In this document: positions 23,386-34,639 of the stretch, in pieces
Layout: each line of letters opens with the position of its first letter
How positions within the stretch are numbered: the first letter of the stretch is position 1
Notes under the pieces: generated by a model
The model's database searches: none
What the model was told of the DNA's origin: nothing
The model's input: the letters and a program-made list of their open reading frames with translations, nothing else
Translations under genes and position numbers: made by a program
DNA from: Rhizophagus irregularis
Taxonomy: Eukaryota; Glomeromycota; Glomeromycetes; Glomerales; Glomeraceae
Length of the DNA: 64,000 bases
Direction: 5' to 3'
Assembly (NCBI RefSeq): GCF_026210795.1
Contig: NC_089458.1
Location: 868,001-932,000 of the forward strand

Positions 23386-24626
23386 ATGGGAAACAAAAAG
23401 CTTCGTAAGGAAGAGTAAGTAACTCTTCGTGTCAGTTAACTTATCAAAAATTGAGATATATTTATAAATTTATACAAAAAGCAGCCTGGAATCAGAAATC
23501 TTATACAAATCTAGTTCGGAATCAGAATCAAAATCGGAATCAGAACTAGGTACATTTAGTATGTCGTATAATTCTGCTTATTGTGTTCTAAACATTCTGA
23601 TTCACTGCTTAATGGTCAATATACAATTGATAGAATTAAACCCGGAAGGCACTCAAATTCTTGATTCTGATTCTAGGCCAAGAGATGACAAGAAAAGAAA
23701 AAGGTCAGTTAACGACGATACCAACATGTATCTGAAATGCCCAAAGATTTGAGAGAAGCATTAAGGGTAAACAAAACTTTCGCTGTATTTTTTATTTTTT
23801 ATAAATTTACTGATAATAATATATTTTTAGAGAGATCTATTCTGGAATCAGGCAAGAATGCCTCAGGAAACTCAATTAGATATCGAAAAAACGTTCGAGC
23901 TTCAAAAGGATCTTGTAGTTAAAACGATTGTGCCAAATTTAATGAAAACATTGGATCTTGACACCTACCCCATAGGGGAAGGTGTCATATACGAGATGAT
24001 CCATCAGCGGCACCGCCACAAAAGGGACAATCTTTGGATCAAAAATAAATCAGAAAATGATATAAAGAAAGAAACACGACGGAAATACCAAAATTCACGA
24101 CGATCGGAGGTAAATATAAATGTTATATTTTACTAATCATCCTAATCATCATTATTTATTTACGAGTTTTTTATAAAATAGAAAAGAAAAAAAGGATCAA
24201 AGACGATCAACAATTTAAAAAAAATTAATGATCCGTTGATTGAAAAGTTCAGTAACGAAGAATTGCGGCCAATAATCACAGAAAACGGCTATCATAGCCT
24301 GGAAATTTCAGAAAGCGAGGATGAGCGAAACATAATCGTCGTGTGTAACCTGCGATGGCGCTCCAGTACTGTAAGTGAATTTATTGAAATGGGTTACATA
24401 TAACTGGTATATGCTAATTTATTTTAAAACAAAGCTGCGCAGATTTTTGTACTATGTTGACAGTAATACAACAAAAGGTGACAAAAAGCGTGAACGGGTG
24501 TACAAGCTTAGTGAGTACGTTGAAGAAATGGCACCGAATAGCGCGCCTAGTTGGACGAAATCAGGCTATGATGGGCCATTAAAAAATCCAGTTGCCAAGG
24601 CGATTAGTAAATTACAAAATAAATGA
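23386..24626 (+). CDS. Accessory gene B of the giant element, paralogue of gene A, unknown function
   Basis: A short first exon (MGNKKLRKEE) may start at 23386, with a donor GTAAGT at about 23415. The exact structure of 23460-23766 is unclear because the two open frames there disagree. Three well-supported exons follow: 23831-24109, 24182-24370 and 24435-24626, all phase 0 and free of stops. They encode DLFWNQARMPQE, VIYEMIHQRHRHKRD, a Lys/Arg-rich stretch, VVCNLRWRSST, and APSWTKSGYDGPL before the stop. Each block has a counterpart in gene A in the same order, with introns at matching places. The gene is divergent from the transposase, with about 690 bases between their starts. The product is small and basic. 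It is unrecognised; nuclear and transposon-related by context only. Confidence 0.55.
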
Positions 24627-24639
24627 AATATGTCAGTAA

Positions 24640-24760
24640 ATTTAATAAATATAAATAAATATATCAGTAAATTTAATAAATATATCAGTAAATTTAATAA
24701 ATATATCAGTAAATTTAATAAATATCAGTAAATTTAATAAATATATCAGTAAATATAATG
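24640..24760. repeat. Tandem repeat, TATCAGTAAATTTAATAAATA unit
   Basis: About six near-identical units of roughly 19-21 bases (ATATCAGTAAATTTAATAA) follow directly after gene B. Confidence 0.85.
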
Positions 24761-25817
24761 CTTGAGTCAAACAGATTGAAAAGAAATTAAAGACTGAGAC
24801 AACCTTTTTGGTTCAATTTTCACAATACCTAATTTTTTTATTTTATTTCATCAACTGACAATCATACCGATATACCGATATATCAAGCTAATCTAGCTGC
24901 GGATTACCAGCCAGATTATTTTTGACATTAATTTAGAAATCGACATATATACGCAAAGTTGCTAAATTTTGTAAATTTCACGAGTCAGGCTAACTAATAA
25001 ATCGGTATCCGTATTTGCAAATATATTGTTATAATACGCAAATAGTCCAATTTGATTAGTGATCTGGATCATTGAAATTTAATCTGATTGGCCAGATCTC
25101 TGTTTGATTACGATAAATATGGAAATAAGCACATTTTGTTTACAACAAAACCTTTTTACCTATTTGCGAATTTTTCTTTTTTTTGCCATTTGCCTATTCG
25201 CGAATTTTTCTTCTTTTGCCGTTTTGCCTATTTGCGAATTTTTCTTATACCATCTTACGAATGCGTTGCCTATTTTTTGTTTATTTTTGCTTATTATATC
25301 ACCGTTTACTTTCTACGCCCATAATATATGGTGTGAAATTATTGGACTCGTTCACTGACAATGGTTGACATACTGGTATGTCAGTTACTCAGCTGTACGA
25401 GTTTATAACAAATTAATAATAATAAGCACTTTCACATTCAACAATCGTGAATGGGAATATTCCAATTTTATTCTGGAGACAAATACGGAAACTGTTATTT
25501 ATCGCTAACCTTCACTATTTCCTTTTTGTAAAACAGGTTTCATTGAGTTGTGTTTCAAATATCCTCCTGTTTTTATAGGTGCGAGAACATGCCGATTTTT
25601 TGATGAATTTAATACTTCTTTGCTCCTCACACTCAATCGAAGTGAAATATAGAATGACAATGCATATTTCTTTCGATTTTCATTTTACTGAGTGTAACTT
25701 TAAAAATGGTAAGCGAATATTTGTACTGATCTTCACTTCTAACGAAATAAACTTTATTCGTTTTCAGCGATCAGAAATGAAATGTATATATACCGATTTT
25801 GATAAACTTCATTTAGA
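24761..25817. other. AT-rich non-coding stretch with decayed repeats
   Basis: I see no supported gene. A T-rich segment at 25150-25260 repeats TTTGCCTATTTGCGAATTTTTCTT three times with variation, creating overlapping short ORFs in all three frames, which speaks against coding. Segments near 25570-25810 resemble the roughly 440-bp units at 29218-30480. Confidence 0.5.
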
Positions 25818-26072
25818 GGCAAGCCTAGGGATGTTAAAGGTTTCAGGTTCATGAACTTAAACTGAAAGTTCCAAACCTGGTTTGAAGGAAACTCAGTTCC
25901 ATTTTTGGAACTATATGTAAACTAAGTTCGTAATTAGTTCAACCAATCATAAATGCAGATTTACATATAAAAATAGATTATATAAATATATTATATGATA
26001 ATCAAGTGATAATTGATAATCAGTCATCTGATTATTTAAAAGTTGATCTAACGCATTTAAAAAAAATTTTAC

Positions 26073-28330
26073 GTGTTATTACGACTATTAAAAATGGAGT
26101 TAACCATAGCAGAAATCAGCCAGTTACAACAATTAAGAGCTGAGATACTAGGCGAACTTGATAAAGATGAGAATAATTTATATAGTGAAGAGGAAGAAGA
26201 AAATATTAATGAAGACGAAAACTTAAATAACAAAAAAGAGTTCTGCTTGGAACTATTTTAAATTACAAATTTTTGGAAAAAAATATGTAAAAATTGTTCT
26301 CAAGAATATGGTGAAAAGACGGGAATATCAACTTTAAAGAAACACCTTTATTATAAACATAATATTATTATAAATAAAATTAAAAATACTCAAACAACTT
26401 TGAATTTTCCTAGAGTTGATCTATGGCCAATTACCGAACAGCAGGTGCGAAATATAGCTTTTGTAGATTGGATAATCTCTGACCTACAACTAAGGTTGCT
26501 TGTCTAAACCTCTTCAAAATCCTACGATTAATTTCGTCAAAATTTTACTATGGATTTATTATAGTTTCGGCAGAGTTTCGGCAGTTTCGGCATTTATAAT
26601 AAGTTTCGGCAGTTTCGCCTTTCTCTAAAGTTTCGCCAGTTTTTTAATATAACTTTAATATAGTTTCGGCAGAATTTCGCTTTTCGGCGAAACGCCATCT
26701 TGCCTAAACCCCTAGGTTTCGGCAAGCAACCTTACCTACAACTATTTAAAATTGTTGAAAATCCCCATTTTGTTTATATGTTTAAAATATTTGATCCAAG
26801 ATATCAAGTTTCTAACTGACAGAATTTAAAGGAAATGGTTGTAAATAAATTTAATACAATCAGAAAAAATATTGGTGCATTTATGGCTCAAATTCCAGGA
26901 AAAATCACGCTTACAGCTGACATGTGGATGAGTAAATTTACAAATGATGCATTTCTTGGCCTCACCATCCATTATATTGATCAGAAATGGAAGTTGCAGA
27001 ATTTCCTATTAGATATCATATCTTTTACTAAACGGCATACTGGAATCAATATTGCAACATCAATTAATAATGTTTTAAATGATTTTAATCTTCAAGAAAA
27101 AACTTTGGCTCTTACAACTGATAATGAATCGGCTATGATTGTGTGTGGAAGAACGTTTGGACAACAATTGATTACTCAACTTGATTCTCAAAATTTTAGA
27201 CATTACCGTTATGCCGCCCATATTTTTAATCTTGCTGCACAACAAGAACTTGAAATGATATCAGATGAAGTTATTAAAGTACAAGAATTAATAAATAAAA
27301 TTAAGCATTCAATAGTAATTAGCGATCAGTTAAAAAATTTGTGTTCATACGTAAAAATTACATATTTGAGACCAGAATTGGATTGTAAGACGAGATGAAA
27401 TTCAACTTTTAACATGTTAAAAAAATTGGAAAAAATGTGGCGTGGATTGCAATTATTGGCAGTTGAAAATAAGGAAATTCAAAATTTAATGCCTACCAAT
27501 AATGAATGGAAAATAATTAAAGTCAGTATTGAATAATTGAATGAATATTAGTATTAATTTATATTCATTATAATTAATACAATTTCTTTGATTTTTTTTA
27601 TCATAGGATACACTTACTGTTTTGGAGCCTTTGGAAAAAGCTACAGTCTATCTTTCTGCTGCTAGATATCCGACAATTGCAGATGTTCGGTTTGTTTTTT
27701 TAGGAATTTTGGATTATTTGAATGATTTGATTGGATCAGAAGAATTTAGTCAAAATGAATTAGCATCATCTATAAATCAAAAGATTGATGACTATTGGAA
27801 ATATATTGATGAACAAACTTTAGTAGCTGCAATTTTAGATCCTCAGACAAAACTTACTTTATTTGAATCAGGAACACCAACCACTAACGCAATATCCACT
27901 GTTACAGCTTTATTATGTAGTTATCATGTTGTAACAAGTAAAAATTGCAAAAAAACCCAAGATGAAAATGATTATAGTAGTACACAGGAATATTTTGCAC
28001 GAAAATGGTATCGTTTATCTGAAAGCGATTCACGCTGATCATCTATTTCTTCTATTGCAAGTTTTATATCATTAGAAGAAACTTTTCCTGAATTAGACCG
28101 ATATTTAGTTTTACCTTGTGATGAAAAAGCAGATCCGTTATTGTGGTGGCAGGCACATCAACAAGAATTTCCAAAATTATCGTTAATGGCAAGAGACTAC
28201 CTTTGTATTCAAGCAACTAGCGTTGCATGTGAGCTTTAACTTTTTTCTGTTGCAGCCAATACTATTACTAAAACCCAAAATAGACTTGACCCAGAAACAG
28301 TCAGGGCTACTTTGTGCACTAAATCCTAGT
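26073..28330 (+). pseudogene. Decayed hAT transposase
   Basis: Coding similarity starts at MELTIAEISQLQQLRAEI (26094) and passes through a BED-type finger (CKNCSQEYGE then HLYYKH). The RNase H-like core holds ITLTADMWMSK, ALTTDNESAMIVCGR and HIFNLAAQQEL, and the C-terminal region holds WWQAHQQEFPKLSLMARDYL and FSVAANTITKTQNRL. A MITE interrupts the N-terminal half, and stops occur at about 26816-26818, 27396-27398 (after CKTR), 28036-28038 (after SDSR), 28237-28239 and 28328-28330. At least three of these sit where hAT proteins usually have Trp. The segment 27500-27606 may be an intron (ends in TAG). The gene is clearly dead. Confidence 0.88.
26492..26733. mobile_element. 242-bp MITE with 10-bp target duplication, nested in the hAT element
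   Basis: The ends are AAGGTTGCTTG and CAAGCAACCTT, flanked by ACCTACAACT at 26482-26491 and 26734-26743. Removal of the MITE and one duplication rejoins the transposase frame. The interior repeats GTTTCGGCAG several times. A 9-11 bp duplication points to mobilisation by a Mutator-like transposase. Confidence 0.92.
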
Positions 28331-29029
28331 TGGAAAAAGAAGGTATAAGTAAAAATCATTAATACTAGTATCTGTAAATATAATTACTTACACAATTTAC
28401 GTATTTGAACATTATATGTGAAATGTATATACAGTATAAATATAACAATAAAGATAATTTTTGGCAAAAATTTAAGTGTATAAGGATACGGTTGGTGGAG
28501 CACTGGTGGAGCCGTAGTTTTTTTATAAAAATTTTTTAAAATTAAACTAAACTTGGAGGTTAATCAATTAAACAATTAAAAATAAATTTACATGTACTCC
28601 ACATAGTGTTTAATATTTTAAATATTTAACAACTTGCCGTAAAAATTGGAAGAAAAAAAAATACATATGTACTACGTATAATATCATAAATCCCTCCATT
28701 ATTTGTTGAATATCACATGATATTTGAATTGCAACCGCTAATTAAATCGATTTTTATATTTAAATAAAGAGTTCGAACCTTATTTGAACTCCAGTTCCGA
28801 ACAAGTTCAAACCCTATTATAAAAACTCAGTTCCTGAGTTCTACCTATTGGAACTTTAAGAAACTGAACCTAAACCAAACCTAAACGGACCTTAACATCC
28901 CTAGGCAAGCCTGACTGATGGGTCTAATGGTATTATGGTAAGTAATAATAGGTATACTTTTTTTTGATATAACATTCTAGTTATGTATTTTTTTTTATGC
29001 ATATTTTTACATATAGTACGCTGTGGTCT

Positions 29030-29165
29030 GAAACCACCCGAGATTTTTGACTACCTAGGGATGAAGTTGTAAGGTGCTTGTACCTGATAGGCTAGCCTCC
29101 TCTGATCTAGGGTCTCATTAATCGGGAGACGAGGTGGTTCCTAAGTACCTTCCACATCAAGGGCG
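29030..29165. other. GC-richer non-coding block of unknown origin
   Basis: This stretch (GCTGTGGTCTGAAACCACCCGAG to TCAAGGGCGGAC) is much richer in GC than the surroundings and contains GAAACCACC and a partly complementary GGTGGTTCC. No ORF, tRNA or known RNA is recognised. It could be a small repeat (SINE-like) body. Confidence 0.3.
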
Positions 29166-29217
29166 GACATTTTTTGTAAAATCACACGTTGGGAATACTA
29201 TCTCGTAACAGATACTT

Positions 29218-30770
29218 CAAAGACAAAAGGAGCGAAAAGCCTTCAGTTTGTTGTTAGCGGTGAAGATGTAGTGGTCGTGCCATTTAATGGTTGCGTTGAT
29301 TGATTGATATACTCATATTTTGTAGGATTAGCTAATACATGAGATTTCTCGAAAATCAGAAATGAACACTGCCGATTTTCACTCTACCGACATATATTTT
29401 TAAATTCGTTTTCTGCAATTAGAAACGAAGTGTATCTACCGGTGTTGAAAAACTTTAAAGGTGAGTTCATTCCTAGCACAATTCGTTTAGATAATTAACG
29501 TGACGGTATCTTTAAATTGTTCCTACTTTCAGCAATCGGCAAACTCAATCTCTGATATCAGTAACTATGACCAGTTTTATGGTGGGCTAATGGAGTAAAA
29601 TAGGTATGCTTTTTTTTTGATATATAACATAGTTATGTGTATTTTTTCATGTATATCAAAAGGAGCGAAAAGCCTTCAGTTTGCTAGCGGTGAAGATGTA
29701 ATAATGATCGTGCCATTTAATGGTTGCGTTGATTGATTGATTAACGTATGCCTTACTCATATTTTGTAGGATTAGCTAATACATGAGATTTCTCGAAAAT
29801 CGGAAATGAACACTGCCGATTTTCACCCTACCGACATATATTTTTAAATTCATTTTCTTCAATCGAAGCGAAGTGTAACTACCGGTTTTGACAAACTTTA
29901 AAGGTGAGTTCATTCCTAGCACAATTCGTTTAGATAATTAACGTGACGGTATCTTTAAATTGCTCCTACTTTCAGCAATCGGCAAACTCGATTTCTGATA
30001 TCAGTAACTATGACCAGTTTTATGGTGGGCTAATGGTACAAATAGGTATGCTTTTTTTTTTGATATATAACATAGTTATGTGTATTTTTTCATGTATATC
30101 AAAAGGAGCGAAAAGTCTACAGTTTGTTAGCGGTGAAGATGTAGTGGTCGTGCTATTTGATGGTTGCGTTGATTGATTGATTAACGTACACCTTACTACT
30201 CATATTTTGTAAGATTAACTAATACGCGAGATTTCTTGAAAAATCAAAAACACTGCCGATTCTCACCCTACCGACATATTTTCTGCGATCAATAGCGAAT
30301 TGTGTATTTACCGATTTTGATGAACTTTATTAAAGGTGAGTTCATTCTTAGCACAATTCGTTTGAGATATTTAACGTGTCAATAATTAACGTTTCGGTCA
30401 GATCTAAATTGCTCCTACTTTCAGCAGTTGGATAACTCGATTTCTGACGAAATGTAGAAGTACTGTGCCGAGGAGCGAAAATTAATTATTGCATTTGTCA
30501 GCGGTTCTTTATTAAATAGTTGCTCATGTTGATTGATCGATTAATGTACGCCCTTATTCATATTCTAATTCGCAAGATTTCTCAAAAAATCAGAAATGAA
30601 CCGTATTTTATTTCATTTTTAGAAACGAATTTGTATATCTATCGATTTTGACGAATTTCATTCATTCGATGATTAACATGATGGTCTTTAAGCTGTTCCT
30701 ACTTTCAGTAATCGGAAAACTTGATTTCTGACGGACATTCGTTAGGAGTTTGGTAAGCAAGATTTCATCG
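29218..30770. repeat. Large tandem array, units of about 440 bp
   Basis: The block AAAAGGAGCGAAAAGCCTTCAGTTTG...GGTTGCGTTGATTGATTG...CTTTCAGCAATCGGCAAACTCG recurs starting near 29225, 29659, 30103 and, more diverged, 30474. Within each unit lie splice-like signals (GGTGAGTTC and CTTTCAG), so it may derive from a duplicated exon-intron piece, but no frame persists. It lies in the giant element just after the nested hAT. Confidence 0.8.
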
Positions 30771-31019
30771 CCATTTATTTCTAATAACTTGTTTGTTCGT
30801 TTAATGTATAACATTTATTAATTCTTTATTTTTAAATTCGTTCCTGTTAGCAATCAGAACAATCAGAAACAAAAACGTACCGATTTTCGCTTAATCATAT
30901 TACTTTTATTATGATTGTATACATTGATATAAGTTCCCATTTGAAATAAATTATATTTACAACTATGATTGTACAATCAAATTTTTGAATATATTGTAAA
31001 TTCATCAGGAAATTTTATA

Positions 31020-31530
31020 GCGCGAAAAATTGCGTAAGTTTACGATTTTGTAAGTTTACGAAAGTTTATGGCATAATATTTCGAAAAATTTCAAAATATT
31101 ACGTAAGTTTACAATTTTGTAAGATTTATGTGATATTACGGTTAAAATATTACGTAAGTTTTCAATATCGTAAGATTTACGCAATATTACGGTCAAAATA
31201 TTCTGCAAATTTACGAAACTGTAAACCTGCGTAATATTACGGTTGAAATATTTCGAAAATTTACGAAACTGTAAACCTGCGTAATATTACGGTTGAAATA
31301 TTTCGAAAATTTATGAAACTGTAAACCTGCGTAATATTACAGTTAAAATATTTCGAAAATTTACGAAACTTGTAAACCTGCGTAATATTACGGTTGAAAT
31401 ATTTCGAAAATTTACGAAACTGTAAACCTGCGTAATATTACGGTTAAAATATTTCGAAAATTTACGAAACTGTAAACCTGCGTAATATTACGGTTGAAAT
31501 ATTTCGAAAATTTACGAGATTGTAAACTGG
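31020..31530. repeat. Tandem array, 50-bp unit
   Basis: Seven or so units of TTTCGAAAATTTACGAAACTGTAAACCTGCGTAATATTACGGTTGAAATA follow one another at exactly 50-base spacing from about 31196, with degenerate units upstream to 31020. The units contain GTAATATTAC, itself a palindrome. No spacers are present. Confidence 0.88.
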
Positions 31531-31884
31531 ATATGCAGTAGAACGTATACAAGGGGCATGTGATACTATTGAATAATCAAAAATAATATAAACACCTTTT
31601 CTTTTATATAAACACCAGTTTGGGAAAGCAAATTTATTTTTATTTACGAATTTTTTATTATTTACAATTTTTATGTTAAAAATTAAAGTAAATTCTAATT
31701 TTTATTATAACTTAATAAAAAAAATACACATTTGATACTTGTTCGCTACTATTTTATAAAATAGTACCCAGGCTGTACGGCGGACGTCAGTATCAGTCAC
31801 AGCCCAAAAAAAATGCGAGTCTCCAGCCGATATTTGTACGATGAACTACTACTCACTTAATAAATAATAAAAAAATAAAAATAA

Positions 31885-32510
31885 TTATCTTCTTCTACGA
31901 TACGTAGGTAAGTTTCTCCTTGCCCTACGATCGTCACGCGCGACTAAAATTGATCAAATTTATCAAATTTAAAACATGAACGTAAATATTAATTATAAAT
32001 TTTATTATAGTATAATTACCCGGCCTCTCCCAAAATCTCGTTCTAAATTCGCGATAATATCTTGCGCCGGTACGCGTCCACAGCCGCCGCCCAGGGTTAC
32101 CATTACGATAAAGGACATAGTTCTAAATATCAAAATCAGTTTGAATATTCGGTAAATACATTTAATTTATATGAATGTAATGTTATTTATTTACTTACAT
32201 GGTAATCCCCTGACGAGGTTCCTCCACTTTTGGCTGCACTGTTGCCCGGAAACCCTCGTTCGAAATATTCTATTTATTCTGATTCAATTAAATGGATTGG
32301 TTAATTTGAATTTAAATTCTTTCTTAAAGAAATTATAGATATTAGTCATATGAACCTATTGGCAACAGAGTCCCAAAAATCTTGGCGGCTTCTACCATTA
32401 ATATTGTGGTAGGCGCGGTTTCTGTCTCGGCGTATGTCAACAAGTTCGTCCATCATAGCCCAGTTCCAATGGAGGTTATAGTGGGAACGACGACGTGTGT
32501 GGCGAGGCAT
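31885..32510 (-). CDS. Myb/SANT-like (trihelix) DNA-binding protein gene of the giant element
   Basis: Four exons can be read leftward: 32510-32356, 32269-32199, 32122-32020 and 31943-31885, with GTTCAT, GTAAGT and GTAATT donors. The first two encode HWNWAMMDELVDIRRDR, DFWDSVANRIFRTRVSG and QQCSQKWRNLVRG, the three-Trp pattern of a Myb/SANT-like domain. The last two encode RNGNPGRRLWTRTGARYY and an Arg-rich tail (RDDRRARRNLPTYRRRR) that could be a nuclear localisation signal. The junction between the second and third exons is off by one base as I read it, so either the splice differs or the gene has one small lesion. Proteins of this type often accompany fungal and plant DNA transposases as DNA-binding partners; that role here is inference. 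Confidence 0.55.
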
Positions 32511-32579
32511 TATTAGTAATTTGATTTTGGGATGAGTAAAAATTTGAAAGAAAGTCGTAAAATGTCACTTTAAATAAAA

Positions 32580-34030
32580 TTTGAACAATACCTCTTTGGT
32601 TTGATTTTATTTCTCGTTTCAATTAAAATTTAATTTATTAGACTTTTCATCATTAAACATATTAATTAAATCTCATGCGGATATGGATTATCTAAATATA
32701 AATATCATGATTCTAAATATAAATATAAATCACTTAATTTATTTTAATTTTTTTTTAAAAAAAAAATCTTAGTTTGATTTCAATTAAAAATAATTAAAAA
32801 TCATGTACATGTTTTGGTTATTTAAATATAAATATCAATATATTATATTTAAAAATAAACCAATTTATTATTAGCACATTCTATTGAATTTTAAAAAAAT
32901 CAATTTTTTTTTTAAAAAAAAAATCACATATTTAAAAATAAAACAATTATATTCTGATTAAATATTTTGCGTACATTTCTTAAAAAAATCATAAAAAAAA
33001 ATCTTGTACGTCGTACATGCAATTACTAAATATCATCCCCTTGTGATAAATAAAAAATTACGCAACACAAATTCAACACAAACTCAACACAAATTTAACA
33101 AATTTAACGAAATTTGGCTAAAATTAATAATTTTTTACCAGAATTATCAACACAAATTGAACACAAATTGAACACAAATTTCAGTCACGATTTATTTATG
33201 TCACACCCGCTATACGATGTACATGATTTCTGGCCAATCAAAATTAGGCTGATCCTTGCATCATTTAATCATTTAATCATGCACGCGTTTTTGTCTTATT
33301 TATTTTTGTTTCTTATTTCTTTATTCTTTTGTTCAATATTTTTAATTTTTTTGTCTCTTCTTTCTATTATTTCTTTAATTATATACAATATATTTACATA
33401 TATTTCATAATTTATTGCTTTGCAGGTATAGAAATATTTGTTTATTAATACTAATTATTTTCATTTTTTTTTACCTCTTTGTTATTTTGTATCGTAATAC
33501 TAACAATAATATCCATGTTTCCTTTATTCCTTTTTACTTGTACTTTAATACTAACGATACTAACAATACTAACAACATGTTTATTTTTTCCTTTCTCTTT
33601 ATTTCTTTATTCTTTTGTTCAATTACTTTGCAGGTATAGAAATATTTATTTATTAATACTAATTATTTTAATATTAACGCGTTTTTTTTACCTCTTTGTT
33701 ACTTTATGTCGTAATACTAACAATACTATCTACGTTTCCTTTATTTCTTTTTACTTGTACTTTAATACTAACGATAATATCCATGTTTCTTTTACTCCTT
33801 TTACTGTTTCTTTAACTCTTTTTACCTTAATACTAACAATAATAACAATATTTCTTTTATCTTTATATCTAATACTAACGTTACTATAGCTGTTTCTCTT
33901 CTTTTTACGTCTAATAATATTGTTACTCTACTCTTTCTCTTTTTTACTTTTATGTATTCTGTATATATTAATAAATACTTGTAATTTTTTATGATTATAT
34001 CTAATAAAACATACATTATATAAACTTATA
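32580..34030. other. AT-rich low-complexity region with a tandem duplication
   Basis: There is no convincing gene. A block of about 208 bp starting at TGCAGGTATAGAAATATTT (33422 and 33630) and rich in AATACTAACAATA is directly duplicated. The ORFs seen here on both strands come from low-complexity Phe/Leu/Ser/Ile coding and are probably not genes. Confidence 0.55.
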
Positions 34031-34039
34031 GTACAGAAA

Positions 34040-34500
34040 ATGAAGTATTATTTATCGAAATATTTTGAAATATTACGAAATATTAAGTTGTGTAAATCAC
34101 AGAATATTACGAATCGTCAAATTATGGAACATTACGCATCATAGAATTTCGAAATATTTTAAAAAGTTGCGAAGTATTACGCAGTAAAATTACGGAATAT
34201 TACGAATCGTAAAATTACGAAGCCTTGCATACAGTAATATTTCGAAATATTTTAAAAAGTTACAAAATATTACGCTTACGCAAACTTGCGGCGGGTCTGA
34301 AAACTTACGAAATATTATGTAAAATTACGAAATATTGCGAACCGCAAAATTACGGAATATTACAAATCGTAAAATTACGAAGCTTTGCATATCGTAATAT
34401 TTCGAAATATTTTAAAAAGTTACGAAATATTACGCTTACGCAAACTTGCGGCGGGTCTGGAAGCTTACGAAATATTATGATGTGTAAACTTGCGCAACTT
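34040..34500. repeat. Tandem repeats of TTACGAAATATTACG type
   Basis: A unit of about 175 bases including CGTAATATTTCGAAATATTTTAAAAAGTTACGAAATATTACGC and CAAACTTGCGGCGGGTCTG is present twice (34220-34325 and 34395-34485), with shorter related units around. The motif is related to the array at 31020-31530. Confidence 0.75.
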
Positions 34501-34639
34501 TTCGCACTATATAATTTCCTGATGTTGTAATTAATAAAGCGCATGTAGGCTGGAATTAAAACCATTGTTTTTAATAATTTGTAATTAATAATGCGTAAAT
34601 AAATATATAATAAATAAAATAGGTGCATCATAAACATTT

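Larger units (their letters stand above)
25826..28903. mobile_element. hAT transposon, 3078 bp, with perfect 8-bp target duplication
   Basis: The ends read TAGGGATGTTAA and TTAACATCCCTA, an inverted repeat of hAT type, and GGCAAGCC flanks both sides exactly (25818-25825 and 28904-28911). Subterminal runs of GTTC/GAAC motifs (for example GTTCCAAACC, GAACTCAGTTCC) occur at both ends. It contains one decayed hAT transposase on the plus strand and a nested MITE at 26492-26733. Confidence 0.92.

Noticed and set aside
25088-25368. Three overlapping ORFs of 60-84 residues
   Set aside because: They arise in all three frames of a T-rich repeated segment with Phe/Leu-rich translations and no conserved motif.
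31196-31530. Regular 50-bp repeats that could suggest a CRISPR array
   Set aside because: Units are contiguous with no unique spacers, and the window is clearly eukaryotic.
33114-34016. Several ORFs of 64-136 residues on both strands
   Set aside because: Low-complexity AATACTAACAATA-type DNA with a tandem duplication; translations are Phe/Leu/Ser/Ile runs.
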